Assembly (NCBI RefSeq): GCF_002102475.1
Contig: NZ_MSQD01000005.1
Span: forward strand, 1 to 64,000
DNA: 64,000 bases
Source of the DNA: Thermoanaerobacterium sp. PSU-2
GTDB taxonomy: Bacteria; Bacillota; Thermoanaerobacteria; Thermoanaerobacterales; Thermoanaerobacteraceae
Direction of reading: 5' to 3'
Made by a program: the position numbers and the translations under genes
Part shown: positions 38,441 to 45,411 of the stretch, piece after piece
Position numbering within the stretch: the first letter of the stretch is position 1
How the letters are laid out: each line of letters starts with the position of its first letter
Notes under the pieces: generated by a model
What the model was told of the DNA's origin: nothing
The model's database searches: none
What the model saw: the letters and a program-made list of their open reading frames with translations, nothing else

Positions 38441-38544
38441 TCACCTCCATTTCCCGTATTTCCCCTTCTACATATATAAAAGCCAAATTTTTCTAAAAAT
38501 ATTCCACATCATAAAATTAATTTTATCATTTTCGAATGTTATGC
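38441..38544 (-). repeat. Island leader repeat, copy B, gene-proximal half
   Basis: This 104-base half contains the conserved block from AGCATAACATTCG through GATGTGGAATATTTTTAG, TTTATATATG, AGAAGGGGAAAT and GGAGGTGAG (minus strand). It follows the stop codon of the region-2-like gene and ends at the truncated C39-like gene. The palindrome reads ATAAAATTAATTTTAT here and ATAAAAATAATTTTTAT in A, C and D, so both arms changed together. Confidence 0.85.
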
Positions 38545-38545
38545 T

Positions 38546-38746
38546 TCATTTTATATCAAATTTCTTGATCGCTTTTATTATTACCTCAACAATATCCTGA
38601 CTTATATCATCTTTTATGTCCATATCAACATTCCTCATGTTTTTCTTTATAAGAGGCTGAAATCGCAATATTATCTCTTGTATAGCATCTTTATCCCCTT
38701 CTTTAGCCTTTAAAATAATTTCAAAAAGGCTTTTATCTTTGCTCAT
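38546..38746 (-). CDS. Small sigma-70 region-2-like protein (RsoA / Tn916 Orf8-type)
   Basis: A 66-residue protein reading LFEIILKAKEGDKDAIQEII, LRFQPLIKKNMRN, then DIKDDISQDIVEVIIKAIKKFDI. This is the short region-2-like (HTH_16) pattern: a helix with GD-x-x-A, the F-x-P-L-I-x-K turn and D-x-x-Q-[DE]. Members pair with a separate region-4 protein to make a two-part sigma factor (SigO/RsoA of Bacillus) or regulate conjugative elements (Tn916 Orf8). It starts four bases after its upstream partner gene, with GGAGGG inside that gene's end, so translation is coupled. The assignment rests on pattern recognition only. Confidence 0.65.
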   Translation of the reverse strand: MSKDKSLFEIILKAKEGDKDAIQEIILRFQPLIKKNMRNVDMDIKDDISQDIVEVIIKAIKKFDIK

Positions 38747-38750
38747 ACTT

Positions 38751-39152
38751 TCAAGAACCCTCCATAAACTTTTTTATTTTCTTAAGGGCTTTTTTCTTAA
38801 TCTTGCTTATAGATGATTGTGATTTATTTAACATTTTAGCTACCTCTTTTTGTGGTATATCTTGTATTATATTTAGCGTTACAACATTAAATTCTTCTAT
38901 TTCCAGTAGTTCCTTACATTTTGAAATCATTAATCTATCTATTATTTCATCTTCAATTAACACATTATCGTATATCGTACTGTCAATAATTTTCCCATCA
39001 TTTTCGATATTGCCATTGTAATCTGCTAAGTCTAATGTCAAAAGCTCTTTCTTTTTAATGTTATTATATTTTTTTATTGCTTTTACTGTTTCATAATTAA
39101 TAGACTTTTCAATAAACTTAATGAATGCAAATTCTACATCGCTCTCTCCCAT
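38751..39152 (-). CDS. Sigma-70 region-4-like protein (SigO / Tn916 Orf7-type)
   Basis: A 133-residue protein. The N-terminal part (FAFIKFIEKSINYETVKAIKKY) resembles the linker region of small alternative sigma factors. The C-terminal part has the region 4 helix-turn-helix: LEIEEFNVVTLNIIQDIPQK, EVAKMLNKSQSSISKIKKKA, then LKKIKKFME. No region 2 is present, so it could not bind a -10 element alone. The next gene supplies a region-2-like partner. ATG 39152 follows GGGAGG of the leader repeat; the repeat's distal half therefore serves as promoter and leader of this operon. Confidence 0.68.
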   Translation of the reverse strand: MGESDVEFAFIKFIEKSINYETVKAIKKYNNIKKKELLTLDLADYNGNIENDGKIIDSTIYDNVLIEDEIIDRLMISKCKELLEIEEFNVVTLNIIQDIPQKEVAKMLNKSQSSISKIKKKALKKIKKFMEGS

Positions 39153-39247
39153 GCTCTTAACCTCCCATGTTTCACCTCTATTATAAAATTAAAAATTATA
39201 AATTTTATTAATTATTCCTTAATTTTCTATTACAATCTTGTAACATA
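39151..39247 (-). repeat. Island leader repeat, copy B, distal half
   Basis: This half carries the TTACAA-TC-TTGTAA dyad (39230-39243), AT-rich DNA with TATAAT, GAGGTG and GGGAGG, and ends exactly where the region-4-like gene begins (ATG shared with the AGCAT direct repeat). Together with 38441-38544 it reconstructs the sequence of copies A, C and D once the 607-base sigma operon is removed. Confidence 0.85.
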
Positions 39248-39280
39248 AAAAAAACATGGCAAACGCAAATGCCATGATAA
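39247..39280 (-). terminator. Terminator after the 117-aa-type lipoprotein gene
   Basis: On the minus strand CATGGCA pairs with TGCCATG around an ATTTGCGTT-like loop and is followed by eight T. The leader repeat starts directly behind it. Confidence 0.8.
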
Positions 39281-39305
39281 ATTTGATAAAGACTATCTTT
39301 CATTT

Positions 39306-39629
39306 TTAACATAATAAATGTCGGGTTTTTTTATAATTTACATATACAGTTAAGGACTTTCCTTCTTTGTCAATACCCTTTATTATCCAGTAAACGGAGC
39401 AAGGAGATTTTTCCATAAGTTTTGGATCATCAAAAAATTTGTCCAGATCAACTTCTAAATTTTTAAGTTCTTCTGATTTTACTTTAGTAATTTCCGCTTT
39501 TTCTTTAGCCACTTTCAAAGCTTCATTATCAGATATTCCCCCAACCACATCTCCTTGTTTTTTTATATTTGAACATCCTGTGAGAGCCAAAATAAGTAAC
39601 ATGGTTATTATCCATTTTTTTAATATCAT
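39306..39629 (-). CDS. Small lipoprotein, possibly frameshifted at the C-terminus
   Basis: ATG 39629 follows GGAGTG. The product starts MILKKWIITMLLILALTGCS (lipobox LTGC) and has DNEALKVAKEKAEITKVKSEE and SVYWIIKGIDKEGKSLTVYV. This resembles small PepSY-like or NTF2-like exported proteins, but no family is assigned. The present end is KKTRHLLC. Removing one base in the T-run 39326-39332 gives KKPDIYYVKNER and a stop a few codons later, which looks more natural, so the last residues may be frameshifted. A terminator follows. Confidence 0.55.
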   Translation of the reverse strand: MILKKWIITMLLILALTGCSNIKKQGDVVGGISDNEALKVAKEKAEITKVKSEELKNLEVDLDKFFDDPKLMEKSPCSVYWIIKGIDKEGKSLTVYVNYKKTRHLLC

Positions 39630-39671
39630 AAATATCACTCCAATATGCTTAAAAAGCATTTAGCAATTTAT

Positions 39672-40751
39672 TTAATCTAAAATAATCCACTCTGATTTGC
39701 ACTTTTCTCCTTTGACGTACCACCACAGTATATTGCCTGAAATATTACCACCGCTTGTAATACCTGAATCTTTTAACTTCAATGTCTCTCCATTTTCTAT
39801 AGAGTAAATGTATAAACCATCACCGTTAGTATTCCATGAAATAAATTTATCATTAAGTGAGCTATTCCAAACGCCTGTCATACCCCAATTTACAATAGTT
39901 TTTTCTTCTTTTGTCTTTATATTGTATAATTTTAGAATAGAATCGCCTGAATTCCATACTACATATGGAAATTTAATTGATGCACCACTAACTCTTAATC
40001 CTTCATCTAATATTCTTTTTTCGTTATTTTTAAGATTTACAAGAACCAATTTCCCATTTCTTGCCAGTGCTTTCATATCGATCTTCCCAATATCATATAC
40101 AAGCCAATCCCCATCTAATCCTGGCTGCCCGAATTCTCCATCTTCAACATTTAATCTATCAATAATTTTATAAGTATTGTTTTCAATATCGTATAATTTG
40201 ACAATTGCATTAACAGATTTCTCATCTTTTTCAAAAGCTGTCCATACAATTTTGTCGTTAGATGCAGATATCAGCGCTCCTAACAAAGTAGGCGTTCTTA
40301 CTTTTGCATTTACAACATTTCCTTTATCAATTTCTATGCGACGATTGTCATCTATATTTTTGGCATACAAAGCCCAATCGCTTTTTGTCATATCGTTGCT
40401 GGATTCAACATACACGATCCAATTTCCCATTACTTTTGCATCATAAATATTTTTAGAAATTCCAGCATTAATTTTAAACATTATTGAGCCATCAATTGAA
40501 GTGATAAAAATGCTGTTGTCTACTTCAGGATTAACCTGCAAAAACACTTTTCTGCCATCATCAAGCACAGCTATTGGATGTGCATTTTCAATCGATGAGG
40601 TCTTTTTAGCCTCTAACTCATCAAGTATATTACCATTTGTTTTATCAATAATTATATTCTCATTGCTTAAGTCTGTATTTGTACTTTTAATACTACAGCC
40701 ACCAATTATTAAGATTACGATAATTAATAAACATAGTTTCACTTTATTCAT
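39672..40751 (-). CDS. Lipoprotein with beta-propeller-like repeats
   Basis: ATG 40751 lies after GGGAGG. A lipoprotein signal (VKLCLLIIVILIIGGCS) is followed by about 340 residues with repeated strand patterns: GNWIVYVESSNDMTKSDWALYAKN, DGDWLVYDIGKIDMKAL, FPYVVWNSGDSILKLYN and NDKFISWNTNGDGLYIYS. These W-x-V-Y / L-Y-x-Y-N repeats resemble TolB-type beta-propeller blades. It probably binds a partner at the cell surface. It follows the C39-like gene after a strong dyad and precedes the small lipoprotein gene. Confidence 0.65.
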   Translation of the reverse strand: MNKVKLCLLIIVILIIGGCSIKSTNTDLSNENIIIDKTNGNILDELEAKKTSSIENAHPIAVLDDGRKVFLQVNPEVDNSIFITSIDGSIMFKINAGISKNIYDAKVMGNWIVYVESSNDMTKSDWALYAKNIDDNRRIEIDKGNVVNAKVRTPTLLGALISASNDKIVWTAFEKDEKSVNAIVKLYDIENNTYKIIDRLNVEDGEFGQPGLDGDWLVYDIGKIDMKALARNGKLVLVNLKNNEKRILDEGLRVSGASIKFPYVVWNSGDSILKLYNIKTKEEKTIVNWGMTGVWNSSLNDKFISWNTNGDGLYIYSIENGETLKLKDSGITSGGNISGNILWWYVKGEKCKSEWIILD

Positions 40752-40790
40752 AATAGCCTCCCAGACAAAGTGACTTTTATCAATATAGAT

Positions 40791-40829
40791 TATGGTATTC
40801 CCTAAGTAAACACTTAAGGAATACCATGA
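40791..40829 (-). terminator. Strong hairpin after the C39-like gene
   Basis: ATGGTATTCC and GGAATACCAT form a perfect 10-bp stem, extended by TTAAG/CTTA pairing. It begins three bases after the stop codon of the C39-like gene. No long T run follows on the minus strand, so it may act as an mRNA-stabilising or attenuating hairpin rather than a full terminator. Confidence 0.55.
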
Positions 40830-40831
40830 AA

Positions 40832-41569
40832 TCACCAAACTATTCCTCTTTCTGATACTAATTTCACCCATTTAGGTAGTTCCAAAGAATGCTGGCCAAA
40901 AGTACCCACACGTCCATCATATGGATCAAAGTATACTCCATATTTACTATTATCTGAATTTAAATTATAGCCACTATATCCAATTCCTGTTACATAATGC
41001 CACCATGTTGATCCAGAATAACCTTCAAGATAACCATTTTCAGACGACATATGTGTATCTAATATAAATGGGTGTCCATCAATTGTGTCCCCAACGAAAG
41101 CATTCCAAATTGTTGTCTGACTAGGGCTCCAAGTAATTACATAATAAGTTGAATTTGTATAATTATTAAGCGTCGTTTTCCATGCATCTCCAAAAGGAGT
41201 TTGCCCATTGTATCCCAAATCTTTCTTTAGTGTATCTATAGATATATTTTTACCCCAGTTTAAGAGCAGATTATGAGCAGAAGTAGGTCCACATGTACTA
41301 TTATCAGGTTGTGCAATATATCCGGAAGTACTTAATATTTTGCTTGGTGGTATTTGTGGATCACTCATAGGATTTACTTGTCCATTAGAAACTTTTTTGT
41401 TTAACACTTCTAACCGCTTTGCCGTTTCAACTATTTTTTGATCAGAAAGTTTTTTTGACTCAGCTGATACTTCACCTATTGATTGTTCATTAGTAGAAAG
41501 ATCTGCATAAGCGATTGTCACAGATAAAGCTAGAGATAAGCATAAAATGAGCGATACTAACCTTTTCAT
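40832..41569 (-). CDS. Secreted C39-like cysteine peptidase
   Basis: This 245-residue protein has a signal peptide (RLVSLILCLSLALSVTIAYA) and a helical propeptide-like stretch to about residue 75. A C39_2-type papain fold follows: Cys in PDNSTCGPTSAHNLLLNWG, His in STWWHYVTGIGYSGY and Asp in VYFDPYDG. It is probably secreted and cleaves a peptide or wall-linked substrate; relatives include bacteriocin-leader proteases and stand-alone exported proteins. No ABC transporter is fused or adjacent, which argues against bacteriocin export. Repeat copy A lies upstream, and the gene also has its own GGGAGG. Confidence 0.75.
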   Translation of the reverse strand: MKRLVSLILCLSLALSVTIAYADLSTNEQSIGEVSAESKKLSDQKIVETAKRLEVLNKKVSNGQVNPMSDPQIPPSKILSTSGYIAQPDNSTCGPTSAHNLLLNWGKNISIDTLKKDLGYNGQTPFGDAWKTTLNNYTNSTYYVITWSPSQTTIWNAFVGDTIDGHPFILDTHMSSENGYLEGYSGSTWWHYVTGIGYSGYNLNSDNSKYGVYFDPYDGRVGTFGQHSLELPKWVKLVSERGIVW

Positions 41570-41580
41570 TTAAATCCAAT

Positions 41581-41819
41581 CCTCCCTCATATTTAAGGGG
41601 AATATTTCATAATTCTTTTCCTCACCTCCATTTTCTGCATTTCCCCTTCTACTTATATAAAAGCTAAATTTTTCTAAAAATATTCCACATCATAAAAATT
41701 ATTTTTATCATTTTCAAATGTTATGCTCTTAACCTCCCATGCCTCACCTCTATTATAAAATTTAAAATTATAAATTTTATTAATTATTCCTTAATTTTCT
41801 ATTACAATCTTGTAACATA
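41581..41819 (-). repeat. Island leader repeat, copy A (no sigma genes, longest copy)
   Basis: About 239 bases. In the minus direction it has the TTACAA-GA-TTGTAA dyad (41802-41815), an AT-rich segment ending TATAATAG, GAGGTG, GGGAGGTTAAGAGC and the junction to ATAACATTTG. The A/T palindrome and GATGTGGAATATTTTTAG, TTTATATAAG, AGAAGGGGAAAT and GGAGGTGAGG follow. A mini-ORF MKYSP and then the C39-like gene's own site complete it. It starts immediately after the terminator of the SNF2 gene. Confidence 0.88.
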
Positions 41820-41821
41820 AA

Positions 41822-41852
41822 AAAAGCAACTGCCTTGGCCGGCAATTGCAAA
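41822..41852 (-). terminator. Terminator after the SNF2-family gene
   Basis: On the minus strand GCAATTGCC and GGCAGTTGC pair with one wobble around a GGCCAA-type loop, followed by seven T. Confidence 0.8.
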
Positions 41853-41857
41853 TTCAA

Positions 41858-44800
41858 TTACATTGCAAAAAGCTCTTTTACTTCTTCTTCACTCAACTTA
41901 GTTATAAATGTCTCACCTGGATTTATAACAGAATTTATCATCTCTTTTTTTCTCTCTTGCAGCTTTACAATTTTTTCTTCAATTGTACCTTGCGTTATAA
42001 GCTTTATGACTTGTACTGTATTCACCTGCCCAATCCTGTGGGCTCTATCTGTCGCCTGATCTTCTATAGCTGGATTCCACCACGGGTCAAAGTGTATGAC
42101 AGTGTCTGCGCCTACTAAGTTTAGTCCAGTTCCACCTGCTTTTAACGAAATCAAAAAGACATCCGAGTCACCTTCATTGAAGGCTTTGACTAATTCCCCT
42201 CTCTCTTTCGTTTTTGTATCTCCGTCTAAATACAAGTATGAAATTTTTTCTCTTTTTAAGTTGTCTTCTATAAGCTTAAGCGCTGTTGTAAATTGGGAAA
42301 AAATCAGGGCCCTGTGTCCGCTTTCTTTCAATTCTTGAATCAGTTCCATCAAAAGCTCCATCTTGCCGCTGGTGCCTTTGTAATTTTCTACAAACATTGA
42401 TGGATGGCAGCATATCTGCCTTAACCTCGTTAAAGCAGTTATTATCTTTATCTGGCTCCTTTCAAAGCCTTTACTTCGTATCTCTTCCTCTATTTCAGTC
42501 TTTGCATTCTCCAGATACGCCATGTAAAGCTCCTTTTGCTCTTTCGTAAGTTCAGCAAATGATGTGGTTTCTATCTTATTTGGTAACTCCCTCAAAACAT
42601 CCTTTTTTAACCTTCGCAGTATAAATGGCCTTATATGCTTGCTTAAGTCATTAAGCGCCTCTTCATTTTTGTATCTTACAATTGGCTTCTCATACTTCTC
42701 CGCAAATTTTCTATGAGACAAAAGGTATCCAGGCATTAAGAAGTCAAATATAGACCACAATTCAGTCAAAGAATTTTCTATGGGCGTACCAGTAAGCGCA
42801 AAATATCCTTTGGCTTTTATCCTTTTGACAGATTCTGCATTCTGAGACTTTGGATTTTTTATATGCTGCGCTTCATCCAAAATACAATAGCTAAATTCAA
42901 TATTTTCATAGCTTTCTATGTCCCTTCTGATCAACGGATATGAAGTTATGACGACGTCAGATTCCTCTATGCTTTTAATAAGACTTCCTCTTTCGCTTTT
43001 ACTGCCAGATACCACTAAAGTCTTAAGAGTCGGTGCAAACCTTTGTATTTCACTTTCCCAATTATAGATAAGAGTTGTCGGACAGATGACTATTGCAGGT
43101 TCTTTATGCTTTTCTTTTTCATCCAGCAAAAATGCTATAGTCTGTATCGTCTTTCCTAATCCCATGTCATCTGCCAGTATTCCACCAAAACCATACGATG
43201 ACAATGTTTTAAGCCATTTAAACCCCACTTCCTGATATTTTCTCAGGACACCATTTAACTTCTTAGGCACTTCAAATTCAGTCTCCATTGGATTTTTTAT
43301 GGCTTTGACTAAACTATCTAATTTTTCATCTTTATCAATCTTTAATCGATCACTTTCAAGTTTTTCATCAATATAAAGGGCTTTGTATTTTGGAATCTTT
43401 ACGATTTCTTTCTTTAAATCTTTGCTACTTAAGTCCAATGAATCGACGAAATTTGCTATTTTCACCAATTCATCATCAATAGGCAGAAAAGAACCATCAG
43501 GCAGCTTGAAAAATTTCTTCTTCATTTTTATCGAATCAAATATCTTTGGAATAAGATCTCTATCTATATCGTCAATAGAAAAGCTAAATTCCAATAAATC
43601 ATCGTCTTGAATCCTAATGCTGCTGCTATACGATCTTTTGTAGAATTTCATCCTTTTAAATGATTCAGAATAGTACACATCAGCGTATTTTTGAAGCACT
43701 GGCAAATAATTTGATACGAAGTTAAATATGGAGTCTTCATCATCTAAGTAAACCGATTTATCTTTTACCTTAAATTCACACTTTTCAAAGATATCCAATA
43801 TGCGTTTTTCTGCAGCTTCGTCCCTAATTAAAATGCAGTCATGCATAATCTTCGTCTTTCCATCATCGTACAGATTTATGTTATACTCACCATAAGTAAA
43901 ATTTATATCAGCAGTTATTCTTTCTCCTTCTCTGTCAAGGTAGATTTTCGTCTTAAGTGGTTCGTTATAAAATTCTGATTTTACATCGTCATCAATCACG
44001 ACGCTTCCTGCTTTATCTATATTCGGAAGTATTACTTCTGCAAACTTCTGTTTATCCTTCTCAGTAAATACAACACTATTTGTGCTATTGGTAATGTACA
44101 CATTGTAAAATGGCGCTAAAGCAAAACGCTGCTTATCAGAAACCTTGTATATTTTCCCATCATACACAAAAAAATTACCTCTGCTGTCTAACGCCTTTAC
44201 TTTTTCAATTCCCTCAACGGTAAGTCTAATGTTTTTGTCGTTATTTGCTTTCTCAAGTTTGAAGCTAATAGGAAGATCATCAAAAACCACGTCTATATCA
44301 TAATAAGTTTTTCCATCCAAAACTAAATTAAAGTGACTATCCTTCATAATTTCAATAAATTTTTCTAAATTCGATGGCGTAAGCCTTACACACTTTCCAG
44401 AAATAACCGAGTCAACTCTGTAATAAGAATTTTCAGTATTGATTTTGTCAATCTCATATATCTCCCTCAAAAACCTTATAAGCTTCATATCTTCTTCTTT
44501 AAAAGTATTTACGCTTGGATCAAATGAAAATCCTTTACCAAATTCAACGACCATTCCTTCATCAATATCGTCAAAAAACTTCTTTATGCTTTTAACTACG
44601 TACAATTTGTCAATGCCCATTCTAAGGCTTAAAGATGTATTAAATTGATAAGATTCTAATGTAACCTCTATGTTGACAGGCTGCTTTAATTCGTCAGGTA
44701 TGTATTCTCTTTTTTGAAATTCTTCAAATAAATCATAGGCAACTTTATTTCTTAGATTGTCCTCTATCTCAGCTTGATTATTTTTTATATACATTAAAAC

Positions 44801-45055
44801 TGCCGAAATATGTTTGCAATCGCCGCCGTATCTTGCCTTTGCAGGGCATGTACAGCTTGTGTACAATTCACCATGATACTTTTGTATCAGCACCCTGTAC
44901 AACGATGTACCCATTACAAAAGCTTGAAATACAGTACCGTCTTTGTTATACGTAAAATTGTGTATCCTACCTGACAAGTAATACTCAAGGCCTTTTCTAT
45001 AGACGCTATCATTTTCGCACCTGCTTTTAATCTCCGCATCAGTTAACTGAATCAT
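41858..45055 (-). CDS. SNF2-family DNA translocase with SWIM zinc finger
   Basis: About 1065 residues. The N-terminus carries a SWIM finger (YTSCTCPAKARYGGDCKHISAVLMY, C-x-C-xn-C-x-H). A long middle region resembles the bacterial SNF2-associated domain. The motor follows with GGILADDMGLGKTIQTIAFLLDE (motif I), CILDEAQHIKNP (motif II), ALTGTPIENSLTELW (III) and LIFSQFTTALKLIEDNL. Motif V/VI lie in LISLKAGGTGLNLVGADTVIHFDPWWNPAIEDQATDRAHRIGQ in outline. Such proteins remodel protein-DNA complexes, for example RNA polymerase. ATG 45055 was preferred because the family starts near IQLTD; upstream in-frame codons to 45073 are possible. Confidence 0.92.
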   Translation of the reverse strand: MIQLTDAEIKSRCENDSVYRKGLEYYLSGRIHNFTYNKDGTVFQAFVMGTSLYRVLIQKYHGELYTSCTCPAKARYGGDCKHISAVLMYIKNNQAEIEDNLRNKVAYDLFEEFQKREYIPDELKQPVNIEVTLESYQFNTSLSLRMGIDKLYVVKSIKKFFDDIDEGMVVEFGKGFSFDPSVNTFKEEDMKLIRFLREIYEIDKINTENSYYRVDSVISGKCVRLTPSNLEKFIEIMKDSHFNLVLDGKTYYDIDVVFDDLPISFKLEKANNDKNIRLTVEGIEKVKALDSRGNFFVYDGKIYKVSDKQRFALAPFYNVYITNSTNSVVFTEKDKQKFAEVILPNIDKAGSVVIDDDVKSEFYNEPLKTKIYLDREGERITADINFTYGEYNINLYDDGKTKIMHDCILIRDEAAEKRILDIFEKCEFKVKDKSVYLDDEDSIFNFVSNYLPVLQKYADVYYSESFKRMKFYKRSYSSSIRIQDDDLLEFSFSIDDIDRDLIPKIFDSIKMKKKFFKLPDGSFLPIDDELVKIANFVDSLDLSSKDLKKEIVKIPKYKALYIDEKLESDRLKIDKDEKLDSLVKAIKNPMETEFEVPKKLNGVLRKYQEVGFKWLKTLSSYGFGGILADDMGLGKTIQTIAFLLDEKEKHKEPAIVICPTTLIYNWESEIQRFAPTLKTLVVSGSKSERGSLIKSIEESDVVITSYPLIRRDIESYENIEFSYCILDEAQHIKNPKSQNAESVKRIKAKGYFALTGTPIENSLTELWSIFDFLMPGYLLSHRKFAEKYEKPIVRYKNEEALNDLSKHIRPFILRRLKKDVLRELPNKIETTSFAELTKEQKELYMAYLENAKTEIEEEIRSKGFERSQIKIITALTRLRQICCHPSMFVENYKGTSGKMELLMELIQELKESGHRALIFSQFTTALKLIEDNLKREKISYLYLDGDTKTKERGELVKAFNEGDSDVFLISLKAGGTGLNLVGADTVIHFDPWWNPAIEDQATDRAHRIGQVNTVQVIKLITQGTIEEKIVKLQERKKEMINSVINPGETFITKLSEEEVKELFAM

Positions 45056-45073
45056 AACTACCATCCCAATCAA

Positions 45074-45411
45074 TATAACTTTTGTTATTAATAATTATAG
45101 ACAAATAAATGTTTAAAACGACACTATATATAATTACATATATATATTAAGCTAAAATGTGATTTTTTACAATACATTACAATACTTTTAGTAAATAATA
45201 AGCAATACTATGTTATTTAATATAATGAGGTTTACCTATAAAGTCAACATATTTTTTGAAAATTTTTTAAATTCTATTGATACCCGAATATTATTTATGT
45301 TAATATATTACAGAGGATACTATGGATAACCACCATGTACGGCATGAAACACCCGAAAAACTTAAAGTAAAAATAAATGCTGTTTATAAATGAAAGGAAT
45401 GAGAGTTATTT
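45074..45411. other. Gene-free 338-base region
   Basis: AT-rich DNA between divergent genes. It must hold the promoters of the SNF2 gene and of the NAGPA-domain gene. A GC-richer patch at 45325-45360 (ending in GGCATGAAACACCCG) precedes the latter but matches no riboswitch that I recognise. No ORF or tRNA was seen. Confidence 0.5.

Noticed and set aside
40832-41569. Bacteriocin ABC-exporter peptidase (C39) function
   Set aside because: The protein carries a signal peptide and no transporter domains, and no double-glycine precursor gene was seen nearby.
34853-41819. The leader repeats as a MITE or insertion sequence
   Set aside because: All copies share orientation, sit exactly between a stop or terminator and a gene start, contribute ribosome sites, and show no terminal inverted repeats or target duplications.
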